Position numbers and translations under genes: made by a program. A stretch of 64,000 nucleotides of DNA. Origin: JBFMFB01 sp040752115. GTDB lineage: Bacteria > Pseudomonadota > Gammaproteobacteria > Burkholderiales > Sulfuricellaceae. Below are positions 35,442 through 44,057 of the stretch, piece after piece; within the stretch, counting starts at the first letter, position 1; every line of letters begins with the position of its first letter. The DNA lies in the NCBI GenBank assembly GCA_040752115.1, contig JBFMFB010000006.1:23655-87654 (forward strand), written 5' to 3'. Under the pieces are notes generated by a model. It ran no database searches, was not told where the DNA came from, and saw only the letters and a list, made by a program, of their open reading frames with translations.

Positions 35442-36605
35442 ATGCTGTACACCGACTTGCCGCTCTTCAAACTGAAAGACAAATCCCTCTTGCCCATCGT
35501 CCAGGGCGGCATGGGCGTGGGCGTTTCGGCGCACCGGCTGGCCGGCTCGGTGGCCAGGGAAGGCGCGGTGGGCACCATCGCCAGCATCGACCTACGCCGC
35601 CATCATCCCGATCTGATGGAACAGACCCGACGCAGCCGCAGCCAGGCCGAGCTGGACCAGGCCAACCTAGTTGCGCTGGACCGGGAGGTGAAAAGCGCCC
35701 TTGATCTGGCCGGAGGTGAAGGCATGGTCGCGGTCAACGTCATGAAAGCCGTCTCCGAACATCGGGAACTGGTGCGCCAGGCTTGCGAAAGCGGCACCGA
35801 AGCGATCGTCATGGGCGCCGGCCTGCCGCTGGATTTGCCGGAAATGACCAGCGACTTTCCCAAAGTGGCCTTGATTCCGATTCTGTCGGATGCGCGCGGC
35901 ATTGGCGTCATCCTGAAGAAATGGATGCGCAAGAACCGCCTGCCCGACGCCATCGTCATCGAGAATCCGCGCTATGCCGGCGGGCACCTGGGCGCGCCCA
36001 GGCCGGAAGAAATCAGCGACAGCCGCTTCGATTTTCCCGGCGTGCTGGAAGGCGCGCTCCAGCTATTCAAGGAGCTGGGCATCGAACGCATGCGCATTCC
36101 GCTGATCCCGGCCGGCGGCATCAACACCTTCGAAAAAGTGCGCAGCCTGCTCGGCTTGGGCGCCAGCGCGGTGCAGCTCGGCACGCCGTTCGCCGTCACC
36201 GAGGAAGGCGACGCCCACCCCAACTTCAAGAAAGTCCTGGCCGAAGCCAAGCCGGAAGACATCGTCACCTTCATGAGCACCGCCGGCCTTCCGGCCCGCG
36301 CCGTGCTGACGCCCTGGCTGAAGAATTACCTCAACCGGGAAAGCAAGCTGCAATCCTGCGCCAAGGCCTCACCGGACCGCTGCGCCCCCGCTCTCAACTG
36401 CCTGGTCCAGTGCGGGCTGCGCGACGGCTTCGCCAAGATGGGGCAGTTCTGCATCGACTCGCAACTGGCGGCGGCCCTGCGCGGCGACATCAACAAGGGC
36501 CTGTTCTTCCGCGGTTCGGAAAGCCTGCCGTTCGGCTCCGCCATCCGCCCGGTGCGGGAATTGCTGGAATACCTGCTCACCGGCAGGAAGCCCGCGGCGG
36601 CTTGA
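35442..36605 (+). CDS. Nitronate monooxygenase-family flavoprotein (second paralogue)
   Basis: 387 residues: VQGGMGVGVSAHRLAGSVAR, IVMGAGLPLDLPE, VIENPRYAGGHLG, IPLIPAGGINTFEKVRSLLG and a C-terminal extension with C-x7-C-x5-C-x3-C (CAKASPDRCAPALNCLVQC) followed by another Cys. It differs from the first paralogue in spacing of the Cys cluster. Directly after hypD, possibly by chance. Substrate unknown. Confidence 0.87.
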   Translation: MLYTDLPLFKLKDKSLLPIVQGGMGVGVSAHRLAGSVAREGAVGTIASIDLRRHHPDLMEQTRRSRSQAELDQANLVALDREVKSALDLAGGEGMVAVNVMKAVSEHRELVRQACESGTEAIVMGAGLPLDLPEMTSDFPKVALIPILSDARGIGVILKKWMRKNRLPDAIVIENPRYAGGHLGAPRPEEISDSRFDFPGVLEGALQLFKELGIERMRIPLIPAGGINTFEKVRSLLGLGASAVQLGTPFAVTEEGDAHPNFKKVLAEAKPEDIVTFMSTAGLPARAVLTPWLKNYLNRESKLQSCAKASPDRCAPALNCLVQCGLRDGFAKMGQFCIDSQLAAALRGDINKGLFFRGSESLPFGSAIRPVRELLEYLLTGRKPAAA

Positions 36606-36660
36606 ATCCTGTTAAAGTTATCCGCGAGCTCGGGCAAATTCGCGGTCATGAAGACAGCAC

Positions 36661-36705
36661 AGTAGGCTGGGCTGAGGCACGAAACCCAGCATTTTCGGCC
36701 GAGAC
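36661..36705. repeat. GTAGGCTGGG repeat fragment
   Basis: AGTAGGCTGGGCTGAGGCAC then CGAAACCCAGC. A short, diverged half copy between the second NMO gene and cysG. Confidence 0.6.
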
Positions 36706-36735
36706 GCAAACTTTTTCCAAGCAACGGGTTTTATT

Positions 36736-38184
36736 ATGGATTTCTTTCCGGTTTTTCTCGCCATCAAGGGCAAGCCTTGCGTGGTCATTGGCGGCGGCCC
36801 GGTGGCCGCGCGCAAGGCGGCGATGCTGCTCCAGTCCGGCGCCAGGGTCACGGTGGTCGCTCCCGAACTGTGCCACGTCCTGGCGCAGCAGGCGCAGCGC
36901 GGCGAAATCAGCCATGTAAGCGCCCGCTTCAGCCCGGAGCAGCTCGACGACGCCACGCTGGCAATCGCCGCCACCGACGACCGCAAGGTCAACGAAGCGG
37001 TCTCCGAGGCCGCGCAGCAGCGCCGGATTCCGGTCAACGTGGTGGACAACCCCGACCTGTGCACCTTCGTCATGCCCGCAGTGATCGACCGCTCGCCGCT
37101 GCTGGTCGCCGTTTCCACCGGCGGCGCCTCGCCGGTGCTGGCGCGGCTGCTGCGGGCGCGCCTCGAAACCCTGATCCCTTCGTCCTACGGGCGGCTCGCC
37201 GCGCTGGCGGAAAAATTCCGTGAGCAGGTCAAGAAACATTTTCCCCGGCCGGGGAAGCGGCGCATGTTCTGGGAAAAAGTGCTGCAGGGACCGGTGGCGG
37301 AAATGGTGTTCGCGGGCCAGGAGAAATCGGCGGAAAAAGCGCTGCAGCAAGCCCTGCTGGCCGAATCGGCCGAGGAGCCCCTGCGCGGCGAGGTTTACCT
37401 CGTCGGCGGCGGGCCCGGCAACCCGGATCTGCTGACCTTCCGCGCCCTGCGCCTGATGCAGCAGGCCGACGTGGTGGTGTACGACCACCTGGTCGCATCG
37501 GCAGTGCTGGAGCTGACGCGGCGCGACGCCGAGCGCATCTACGTCGGCAAGGAACGCAGCAGCCACACCCTGCCGCAGGAAGAGATCAACGAATTGCTGG
37601 TGCGGCTGGCCAAGCAGGGCAAGCGCGTGCTGCGACTCAAGGGCGGCGATCCGTTCATTTTCGGCCGCGGCGGCGAGGAGATCGAAACCCTGTCCAGCCA
37701 CGGCATCCCGTTCCAGGTGGTGCCCGGCATCACCGCCGCCGCCGGTGTCGCGGCCTACACCGGTATCCCGCTCACCCACCGCGACTACGCCCAGGCGTGC
37801 GTGCTCGTCACCGGCCACCTCAAGGACAACACCATGAACCTCGACTGGGACGCCTTGGCGCGCCCCCGCCAGACCGTCGCGATCTACATGGGGCTGATGG
37901 GGCTGCCGGTGCTGTGCCGGAAACTGATCGAGCACGGCCTGCCGCCCTCCTGGCCGGCCGCCATCGTGCAGCAGGGCACTACCCCCCGCCAACGCACCCT
38001 GATCGGCACGCTCGAAACCCTGCCTGCGCTGGCAGCCGAAGCGCAGCTCAAGCCGCCGACCATGATCATCGTCGGCGAAGTGGTCAAGCTGCACGACAAG
38101 CTGGCCTGGTTCAAGCCGGGCGACGTGGAGCAGGGAAGCTTCGCGCAGGCGCGCACGGTTCAGCCTGCCGAAAAAACCGCATAG
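36736..38184 (+). CDS. cysG: Siroheme synthase (multifunctional CysG)
   Basis: 482 residues. The N-terminal half is the precorrin-2 dehydrogenase/ferrochelatase (CVVIGGGPVAARKAAMLLQS, VVDNPDLCTFVMPAVIDRSP). The C-terminal half is the uroporphyrinogen-III methyltransferase (EVYLVGGGPGNPDLLTFRAL, RLKGGDPFIFGRGGEE, VVPGITAAAGVAAYTGIPLT). It makes siroheme for sulfite or nitrite reductase. Confidence 0.96.
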   Translation: MDFFPVFLAIKGKPCVVIGGGPVAARKAAMLLQSGARVTVVAPELCHVLAQQAQRGEISHVSARFSPEQLDDATLAIAATDDRKVNEAVSEAAQQRRIPVNVVDNPDLCTFVMPAVIDRSPLLVAVSTGGASPVLARLLRARLETLIPSSYGRLAALAEKFREQVKKHFPRPGKRRMFWEKVLQGPVAEMVFAGQEKSAEKALQQALLAESAEEPLRGEVYLVGGGPGNPDLLTFRALRLMQQADVVVYDHLVASAVLELTRRDAERIYVGKERSSHTLPQEEINELLVRLAKQGKRVLRLKGGDPFIFGRGGEEIETLSSHGIPFQVVPGITAAAGVAAYTGIPLTHRDYAQACVLVTGHLKDNTMNLDWDALARPRQTVAIYMGLMGLPVLCRKLIEHGLPPSWPAAIVQQGTTPRQRTLIGTLETLPALAAEAQLKPPTMIIVGEVVKLHDKLAWFKPGDVEQGSFAQARTVQPAEKTA

Positions 38185-38312
38185 AAAAGGCGATTAACCA
38201 CGAATGTGCCCGAATAGGGCACGAAATGTTCACGAATAATCAAAGCCTCTCCCGGCATCGGGGGTTCGTTCGTGAAAATTCGTGTCATTCGTGGTCAATC
38301 GCCATTTATAAG
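38185..38312. repeat. Palindromic stuttering repeat (CACGAAT type)
   Basis: GGCGATTAACCACGAATGTG on the left and CATTCGTGGTCAATCGCC on the right, with an unrelated middle. Fills the cysG to ornithine-cyclodeaminase-like gap and ends 15 bp before the next ATG. Confidence 0.75.
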
Positions 38313-38326
38313 GGCAAAACAACACC

Positions 38327-39337
38327 ATGCCGTCCCTCGCTGAGCTCCAGCAAAAGGTACTGCGAATCGGCCGGGAGCCTTACGGTTATTTCGACGAGGC
38401 GACGGTACACCGCCTCCTGACCGACCGCCCCCTGGACTATTTCCATTTCGTCAAAACCGGGCTGGCGGACATCGCCGCCGGGCGCACGGCGCTGGAGTTG
38501 CCGCCCAAGCAGGTTTTCTCCGATCCGGGCAGCACGGCCGATTTCCGCGTCATGCCGTGCGTGGTTCGGGGAGCGGGCGGCGCGATGAAAACGGTCAAGC
38601 TGATCGGCACCAACACCCGGCAGCGGCTGGTGCCGGACCAGATCACCGTGGGCAAGGCCTTCGTCATGCACCCCGAGGAAAACTTTGTCAGCCACGTCTT
38701 CGAAGCCTGCCTGCTCTCGTCGGCGCGAACCGGCCTCTGCGCCGCCATCGCCATCGACCTGCTGGCCCGATCCCGAAACAAGCTGGCCTGCATCGGCGCC
38801 GGACGGGTCGGCTACTACGCGGCGTTCTATGCCGCCGCGCTGGGCGGAGTGGACGAAATCGCCATTTTCGACCGGGATCACAACCGGGCGCAGCAAACCG
38901 CGGACCTTCTGGCAAGGCAGATTCCGGCGGTGCGCTTCCATGCGGCGCGGGAGCGCCGGGAAGCGAATGATGCCGAGGTGCTGGTGATCGCCACCACCAG
39001 CACCGAGCCGCTGTGCAGCCCGCGCGAAACCCGCGCCAACCTGACCGTCAGCCTGGGCGCGGATACCGATTGCCAGCGCGAGCTCGATCCGGCGTGGGCC
39101 GATGCGGCGGACATCTTCGTCGATACGCAGGACTGCGCCCGCTTCGGCGATCTCAATTCGTGGCGGGAAGCCGGCCTGATCGATACTGCGAAGCTGGTCG
39201 ATCTGTTCCGGTTGCTGCGCGACGCGATACCCTCGAACTCCGCCCGCCCCAGAGTGTTCGTCTCCACCGGCTCGGCGCTGTTCGACAACCTGACCATCGG
39301 CTACCTGCTGCACCGATCCTCGTTGGAGCAGGCCTAA
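38327..39337 (+). CDS. Ornithine cyclodeaminase / mu-crystallin family protein
   Basis: 336 residues with the Rossmann nucleotide motif KLACIGAGRVGYYAAFYAAA and the substrate-side segment VKLIGTNTRQR in place of the usual VKVVN. Members include ornithine cyclodeaminase, alanine dehydrogenase and imine reductases. The exact substrate cannot be called. Followed by GTAGGCTGGG repeats. Confidence 0.83.
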   Translation: MPSLAELQQKVLRIGREPYGYFDEATVHRLLTDRPLDYFHFVKTGLADIAAGRTALELPPKQVFSDPGSTADFRVMPCVVRGAGGAMKTVKLIGTNTRQRLVPDQITVGKAFVMHPEENFVSHVFEACLLSSARTGLCAAIAIDLLARSRNKLACIGAGRVGYYAAFYAAALGGVDEIAIFDRDHNRAQQTADLLARQIPAVRFHAARERREANDAEVLVIATTSTEPLCSPRETRANLTVSLGADTDCQRELDPAWADAADIFVDTQDCARFGDLNSWREAGLIDTAKLVDLFRLLRDAIPSNSARPRVFVSTGSALFDNLTIGYLLHRSSLEQA

Positions 39338-39345
39338 GCCGAGCT

Positions 39346-39457
39346 GGGGTTCGGCTCCCTCACCCCAGCCTACACATGCTGGGGTAAGCGCAGTTTGTAG
39401 GCTGGCGGTAAGCGCAGCGCACCCCAGCAGGAACAGCCAGCCTACGCGGCCGGAATT
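39346..39457. repeat. GTAGGCTGGG repeats, partial tandem copies
   Basis: GCTGGGGTTCGGCTCCCTCA, then CCCCAGCCTACAC, followed by a second piece GTAGGCTGGCGGTAAGCGC up to CCAGCCTACGC. Confidence 0.75.
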
Positions 39458-39598
39458 AAGCCAGTGTTAAGAAACCCCGGCTAAACTCCAAAATGCAGCG
39501 ATGTCGAAGCGCAAGGCGGCCAGATTTTTGAGCCGTCATGCTACGAACATCGACTTTGCAGTCCCCTTCATTTGGTTAGAACGAAAGGTATGAATCTC

Positions 39599-40054
39599 AT
39601 GGTCAAAAAATCTTTGGGTGTTTTGTTTATTGGTCTCTGCCTGGCAGGCACGGCGTACGCCGAAACCCACGACCACCATTCCCACGACTCCCACGAAGCG
39701 GCCGCGCCTGAAGCGACGCTCAAGCTGAACAACGGCGCCAAGTGGGCGACCGATCAGCCGCTCCGCGACGGCATGGCCGCCATCCGGAAACTGGCCTCTC
39801 CCGCCCCAAAAGGCGCCCCCAGCGCAGCGGATTCCGCCGCCCTGGCCAAGAAAGTGGAAGCCCAGGTCAGCAATATCATCGGCAGTTGCCACCTGGAGCC
39901 GCAGGCGGACGCCATGCTGCATATCGTATTGGCCCGCATCCTGGACGGCACGAAGGAACTGGGCGGAGCCACAGCGGCCGAGCGCAAGGCCGGATTGGAC
40001 AAGATCAACAAGGCCGTGGCCGACTTCTACGTTTATTTCAACGCCAAGCCATAA
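39599..40054 (+). CDS. Small exported His-rich protein (DnrO-like)
   Basis: 151 residues. A signal peptide (SLGVLFIGLCLAGTAYAE) is followed by a histidine cluster (ETHDHHSHDSHEAA) and a helical domain starting LKLNNGAKWATDQPLRDGMA. The helical domain resembles proteins annotated as DnrO in other beta- and gammaproteobacteria, without a proven role. The His cluster could bind a metal. GAAAGG 10 bases before the ATG at 39599 favours this start over 39590 or 39572. A strong terminator follows. Confidence 0.78.
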   Translation: MVKKSLGVLFIGLCLAGTAYAETHDHHSHDSHEAAAPEATLKLNNGAKWATDQPLRDGMAAIRKLASPAPKGAPSAADSAALAKKVEAQVSNIIGSCHLEPQADAMLHIVLARILDGTKELGGATAAERKAGLDKINKAVADFYVYFNAKP

Positions 40055-40070
40055 CGCCGGCATCGGCAAC

Positions 40071-40108
40071 AAAAAAACCCTCCGCAGCAACTGCGGTGGG
40101 TTTTTTTT
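40071..40108. terminator. Rho-independent terminator, bidirectional
   Basis: An A7 run, then CCCTCCGCAG, loop CAA, CTGCGGTGGG and T8. GC-rich stem with A and T runs on both sides, so it can end both the His-rich gene and the convergent radical SAM gene. Confidence 0.9.
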
Positions 40109-40149
40109 CGGTTAACGGTATCTCGTGTGCTTGGCGTGCCCGCAGCGAA

Positions 40150-41178
40150 TCAACTTACTGCAGACAAAAACCACTGACTGCGATCTCTGGCGAAAGCCAA
40201 ACGCCGCGGGGAAAGGTGTGCACATTCACGACAAATTCCCGGGAGCTCTTCAGCTCGCTTTGCGCCTGTTACCGCTCGCCTGAACATCAGTAACTGCGCA
40301 TTATTGTGCTTATCCGGGGCAGAAAAAAAGTTACCCCATTTCGCTTCAGGGATGATCCTGCAACAAGGGGAAAAATCTCCGTTCGAACCAATTACAACAG
40401 AAGCCAGCATCCTGCAAGAATAAGGCGGGCGAGAAGCCCCGAATAACTGGGGCAACATGATGTTCACCTTGTAATCATGGCGTCTGACAATTTCTTTCAG
40501 CATTGCTTCGACTTCTTTATCTCCCAAATAAAGTGATCTTTGTTGGGCGCTATCGCCGGTCGGGTGAAAGTTGCTGAACTTGATGGTGTCAGCGCCGATC
40601 GTTTCTGTGAAGCGAATCAGCTCAGGAATGTCCTGCAGACGGTCGCGGGAAATGACCGAATTGATGAATATTTGCGGATGCCCAATCCCCGCACGCCTGG
40701 CAGCGACAATGGCTTCGATCCCGCGTCGAACCTTGTTAAACAGAGCCTCATTGCCGCCGCGAAAGTTGGTATAAGCCTCGCGTGTAGCGCCATCAACACT
40801 GACCAGCACCTCACCGATATGTTTCGCTACAAAATCGGCGTGCTTGGTCAACAGAATGCCATTGGTGACCAGCCATGGTTTGTTGCGAAAGCCGCAGCTG
40901 TTGATATGGGCAACCAGTTCAGAATAGCCCTCGTGCAACAGCACTTCGCCCTCGGCATTGGGCACAGCCATTTTGATCCCCGCCTGGCGATAGAAGTTGA
41001 CGATGGACTTCGCCGCATCGAGTTGAATGTCCTGGTTCTTGAAAAAACCCTCCTCCTGCTGGGCGAGATAACAGCCTGGGCAGCGCATATTGCAGCGCTT
41101 GGTCATGGAAACAAGCAGATAAACAGCGTGGGCGGGGTTCAGGGAGCCATCGCCATCGATGGGGGGCGTGTTGGTCAT
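40150..41178 (-). CDS. Radical SAM protein with SPASM-like C-terminus
   Basis: 342 residues. The radical SAM cluster motif is CNMRCPGC (C-x3-C-x2-C, in VSMTKRCNMRCPGCYLA). The C-terminal auxiliary cluster region has CRMLASVVIGSNGDFSPCC and CRECAHLSP. Such proteins typically modify peptides or act as anaerobic maturases. No short precursor peptide was recognised nearby. The ATG at 41178, with AGGAA upstream, is preferred over 41214, which lies in a repeat. Base composition is lower in GC than the surroundings, suggesting acquisition. Confidence 0.88.
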   Translation of the reverse strand: MTNTPPIDGDGSLNPAHAVYLLVSMTKRCNMRCPGCYLAQQEEGFFKNQDIQLDAAKSIVNFYRQAGIKMAVPNAEGEVLLHEGYSELVAHINSCGFRNKPWLVTNGILLTKHADFVAKHIGEVLVSVDGATREAYTNFRGGNEALFNKVRRGIEAIVAARRAGIGHPQIFINSVISRDRLQDIPELIRFTETIGADTIKFSNFHPTGDSAQQRSLYLGDKEVEAMLKEIVRRHDYKVNIMLPQLFGASRPPYSCRMLASVVIGSNGDFSPCCRIIPEAKWGNFFSAPDKHNNAQLLMFRRAVTGAKRAEELPGICRECAHLSPRRLAFARDRSQWFLSAVS

Positions 41179-41197
41179 GGCATGATTCCTATCCAGT

Positions 41198-41252
41198 TCC
41201 AGCATCCGGCGCAATGCCCTACGGTTATTGCGCCTTACAAAAGCTGGCAGCC
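41198..41252. repeat. GGCGCAATGCCCTACGG repeat fragment
   Basis: CGGCGCAATGCCCTACGGTT then ATTGCGCC and TACAAAAGCTGG. Right half of the repeat seen complete at 43110-43208. Confidence 0.7.
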
Positions 41253-41351
41253 GGTTCCGTCGCCCCTTGGGGGAGAGGGACAGGGAGAGCGGTAAATGCA
41301 GCGCTGGTGTCGAGATAAATCATCAGTATTTTTCGTCGCGCATCTGCCGAA

Positions 41352-41487
41352 TGTAGGTTGGATTAGCGGCTTTATCGCGTAACCCAACAAACCCAATCTT
41401 CAACACCGGCATTTAGAAGGATTATTGGGGTTTGTTGGGTTACGGCGCGAAAAGCCGCGCCTAACCCAACCTACATGGCTTTTGCCT
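41352..41487. repeat. GTAGGTTGGATTAG/CTAACCCAACCTAC palindromic repeat
   Basis: TGTAGGTTGGATTAGCGGC opens it, and GCCGCGCCTAACCCAACCTA closes it. Inside are CGTAACCCAACAAACCC and its complement GGGTTTGTTGGGTTACG. A related piece occurs at 53535-53595. Together with neighbouring elements it fills the 417-base gap 41179-41595, where no gene is seen. Confidence 0.8.
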
Positions 41488-41532
41488 CCGCAACACTGAC
41501 CCGGTTGGATTGGCACGGTAATCGGCCATTCC

Positions 41533-41582
41533 AGTAGGGGCGGCTTTAGCCGCCCATGGGCGACTGAAGTCGCCCCTACGGC
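41533..41582. repeat. GTAGGGGCGGCTTTAGCCGCC palindrome
   Basis: GTAGGGGCGGCTTTAGCCG then CCCATGGGCGACTGAAGTCG and CCCCTACGG. Two nested stems. One copy in the window. Confidence 0.7.
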
Positions 41583-41595
41583 TTCCATTATTTCT

Positions 41596-42996
41596 TTACC
41601 GGCTTGCGGGAAGCTCGGAAATGAAATCCTCGTACTTGAAGTTGGCCTTCCGCTCGATTTGTTCCAGGTACCGGAAGGTGATGCGGAACGGATAGCCCAG
41701 CCTTTCCTGCAGCACCGCGCCCAGCGCCTGCTCTTCTTCCGCGGCGAGCGGCCTGTCCGACACCAGCCGCGCCTCGATGCCATCCAGCTCCCGCTGCACC
41801 AGTTGAATCTGGCGGATCGGCGCGATGTGGGCCCAGCTCTCCGCGGGGAAGCTCGGCCAATGCCGCCTGCCGTCCGGCAGGGTAACCAGGTTCCGCTGCC
41901 GCCCCAGCACGCGCCGGATGACCGGCAGGCCCCGGCCGCACGGGCACGCCTCCCCCGCTTCGGCGTAATCGAGGATCTCATAGCGGATCAGCGGCATGGC
42001 GAAGTTGTGCAGCGTCGTGATCACCACCCGCCCGATCTCCCCCGGCGCGCATGGCCGGCCGTCGCTGTCCAGCACCTCGACCAGCACGTTTTCCGCCTGG
42101 ATGTGATAGTGCTCATGCTCCGGGCACTGCAGTGCGATGTAACCGATCTCCTGGGCGCTGTAGGCGTCCACAACCGCCGCACCCCAGGCCTCGCGGCAAG
42201 CAGTGCGTAACTCCGATGTGACAGTTTCGCCGAACGCCCGCACCTCGCGGAGCTTCGGCAGTCTGATGCCCGCCGCCAGGCAGCTCCGAGCCAGCGCCAG
42301 AATGTTGGACGGATGGCTCAGCAGGTAATCCGGCTCCTGTTCCTGCAGCCACCGGAGCTGCGTTTCGATGTCCGCCCGGATGTTCAGCATCGCGCTCGGC
42401 CCGGTATCGAACGCCACGTCGGTGGAAGGCCCCCATCCCTGCGCCATGCCGTCCTCGACCGTGGTGCGGATGGAAGCGAGCTTGCCGCCCAGATCCCGCT
42501 GGTGCCACAGGTGATCGCGCAGTGTCAGTGCATTCCAGAAGAACTGCGTGATTTCGGTGCCGAACGCGCGGATCGGCCGTCCGGTGGAACCCGATGTCTG
42601 GTGCTCCAGCAGCCGCCCGTGGTCGCGCGGCACCTGCCGGCTGAGCAGGGCCTCGCCCGCCGACTGCACCTCCTCCCTGCGCAGCAGCGGAATCCGGGCG
42701 AGTTCCTCCGGCGCGACGCCGCCGTCCGGCCCGAACGTAACCGCACCCAGGCGCTCCCGGTAAAAAGGCACGGTGGCGCGGGCATGCGCCAGCACCTTGC
42801 CGAGCTGGCGCGACTGCTGCTGCCGCAGCGCCTCGGGCGACCACCACTGGCTCTGTTCAAGCTGATACTGCATGGCCAGCATCGCCGCCGCCGCGGGCGC
42901 CGGAAGCGCAGGCCAGGCGATGTCGGAAACGGAGGAACGGGGAGTAAGCAATCGGTGCGCCTCGTCAGCAATCGGACAGCCGAAATGACACCACAC
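41596..42996 (-). CDS. PaaK-like AMP-dependent ligase (phenylacetate-CoA ligase family)
   Basis: About 466 residues. The AMP-binding motif is HQTSGSTGRPIRAFG. Later come VVDAYSAQEIGYIALQCPEH, GEIGRVVITTLHNFAMPLIR and CPCGRGLPVIRRVLGR, typical of the CapK/PaaK branch of adenylate-forming enzymes. CapK-type members activate small acids or act in polysaccharide loci. The start is uncertain: the frame is open into a repeat at 43018, and the GTG at 42996 is a guess; a Met at about 42882 is also possible. Neighbours are radical SAM and toxin-antitoxin genes. Confidence 0.82.
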   Translation of the reverse strand: MWCHFGCPIADEAHRLLTPRSSVSDIAWPALPAPAAAAMLAMQYQLEQSQWWSPEALRQQQSRQLGKVLAHARATVPFYRERLGAVTFGPDGGVAPEELARIPLLRREEVQSAGEALLSRQVPRDHGRLLEHQTSGSTGRPIRAFGTEITQFFWNALTLRDHLWHQRDLGGKLASIRTTVEDGMAQGWGPSTDVAFDTGPSAMLNIRADIETQLRWLQEQEPDYLLSHPSNILALARSCLAAGIRLPKLREVRAFGETVTSELRTACREAWGAAVVDAYSAQEIGYIALQCPEHEHYHIQAENVLVEVLDSDGRPCAPGEIGRVVITTLHNFAMPLIRYEILDYAEAGEACPCGRGLPVIRRVLGRQRNLVTLPDGRRHWPSFPAESWAHIAPIRQIQLVQRELDGIEARLVSDRPLAAEEEQALGAVLQERLGYPFRITFRYLEQIERKANFKYEDFISELPASR

Positions 42997-43017
42997 AATG
43001 CCCCGCGCGGCAAGCCG

Positions 43018-43099
43018 GTAGGCTGGGATGAGGGAACCGAATCCCAGCAATTTCGACCGTTGTTGCTGGGATGCGCTGCGCTTATCCCAGCCTACGACC
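43018..43099. repeat. GTAGGCTGGG repeat, full copy
   Basis: GGTAGGCTGGGATGAGGGAA, CCGAATCCCAGCAATTTCG, then TTGCTGGGATGCGCTGCGC and TTATCCCAGCCTACG. Nearly identical to the copy at 44058. Confidence 0.88.
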
Positions 43100-43109
43100 T
43101 CGCCCCAGC

Positions 43110-43208
43110 CCCGTAGGGCGCATTAGCCGAAGGCGTAATGCGCCGGAAGCCGGGTTTACCCATTCGGCGCAATGCCCTGCGGTTATTGCGCCCTACAAAA
43201 GCTGGGCT
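43110..43208. repeat. GTAGGGCGCATTAGCC/GGCGCAATGCCC palindromic repeat, full copy
   Basis: GTAGGGCGCATTAGCCGAAG, GCGTAATGCGCCG, then CATTCGGCGCAATGCCCTGC and GTTATTGCGCCCTACAAAAG. Matches the half copy at 41198. Confidence 0.85.
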
Positions 43209-43241
43209 ATACCGTGGACGACCAGGGAAGCAATCCCGCCA

Positions 43242-43565
43242 TCAAAGCACCGCCTCCAGGCCTTTGCGCTCCAGAAGATTGAGCAGTTTCAGCGAGGGAC
43301 CGCTGGGGTGCTTTTCCCCAATCTCCCATTTGCGAACGGTTGACAGGCTCGTATTCAGAATCGCCGCGAAGACAGCCTGGCTAAGCTGAAATTGCTCGCG
43401 CAGGGCGCGAATCTTTTCACTGTCGTACTGTGGCACCGGCTCGAGGCACAGCGCTTCGAATTTGCGCATTTTGCGCATGTCGATGAACCCCAGGCGATGG
43501 AGGTCGCTGGCCGTCTCGTGCACGGCTTCAAGAATTCGGCTTTTGGCCTTGGTTTTGCTGGTCAT
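43242..43565 (-). CDS. HigA-type antitoxin, HTH transcriptional regulator
   Basis: 107 residues with a C-terminal HTH (LREQFQLSQAVFAAILNTSL, STVRKWEIGEKHPSGPS). It should neutralise the upstream toxin and repress the operon. The ATG at 43565 overlaps the toxin gene by 38 bp, implying coupling; toxin-first order is typical of hig-type systems. Confidence 0.88.
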   Translation of the reverse strand: MTSKTKAKSRILEAVHETASDLHRLGFIDMRKMRKFEALCLEPVPQYDSEKIRALREQFQLSQAVFAAILNTSLSTVRKWEIGEKHPSGPSLKLLNLLERKGLEAVL

Positions 43566-43932
43566 GACAAATCTCCTGTGACGAACCATCCTGCACCGCC
43601 TCGTCGAGCTGGCGGCCCGTTCGAGCCAGCAACTGTTCGGCGATGTCCTGCAATCCCTCCAGCTCCTCCTCTGAAATGTTGGCCCGATCGGTTTTCTCGA
43701 ACCCATAGACAAAGAACCACCGGGTGCCTTTGTTGGTCGCAACCAGTGTTCTGGCGCCTCCGCGTTTGCCGCGCCCGGACAAACCCACCCGCTTTTTCAC
43801 GACACCGCCGCCCAGATCCGCGTCGATGAGGCCGTGCTCCATTTCGGCGACAGCCTTGCAGAGGGCCCCGTCGGTCAATTCCGTCTTGCGCATCCAACGG
43901 CTGAAATAGCGGGTCTTGAACACTCGTTTCAT
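43528..43932 (-). CDS. RelE/HigB-type toxin
   Basis: 134 residues: MKRVFKTRYFSRWMRK, LGGGVVKKRVGLSGRGKRGG, ARTLVATNKGTRWFFVYGFE. This is the RelE branch with the GRGKRGGARTL motif, whose members inhibit translation. The last 12 codons overlap the antitoxin gene. The ATG sits only 6 bases after a -10 box, so the transcript is predicted to be leaderless. Confidence 0.87.
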   Translation of the reverse strand: MKRVFKTRYFSRWMRKTELTDGALCKAVAEMEHGLIDADLGGGVVKKRVGLSGRGKRGGARTLVATNKGTRWFFVYGFEKTDRANISEEELEGLQDIAEQLLARTGRQLDEAVQDGSSQEICHDQQNQGQKPNS

Positions 43933-43938
43933 GCCGAA

Positions 43939-43955
43939 AGTATATCACTTAGTGA
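43939..43955 (-). promoter_or_regulatory. Promoter and palindromic operator of the toxin-antitoxin operon
   Basis: On the minus strand, TGATATACT is an extended -10 (TATACT at 43944-43939). It overlaps the perfect palindrome TCACTTAGTGA (43945-43955), a likely operator for the HTH antitoxin. The predicted start of transcription coincides with the toxin ATG. Confidence 0.55.
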
Positions 43956-44057
43956 CGCAGAAATACCAGGAAGTTCCCGAGGGCAGGCCAAATGCCAGCC
44001 ACTTTTCCAGAGCTTCCTTAGGGTGCCCTACACCGATTTTGCCGGGAGCCGCACCAC

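Noticed and set aside
41178..41214. Earlier start for the radical SAM gene
   Set aside because: The extra 12 codons fall in a dispersed repeat; the ATG at 41178 has a better ribosome site.
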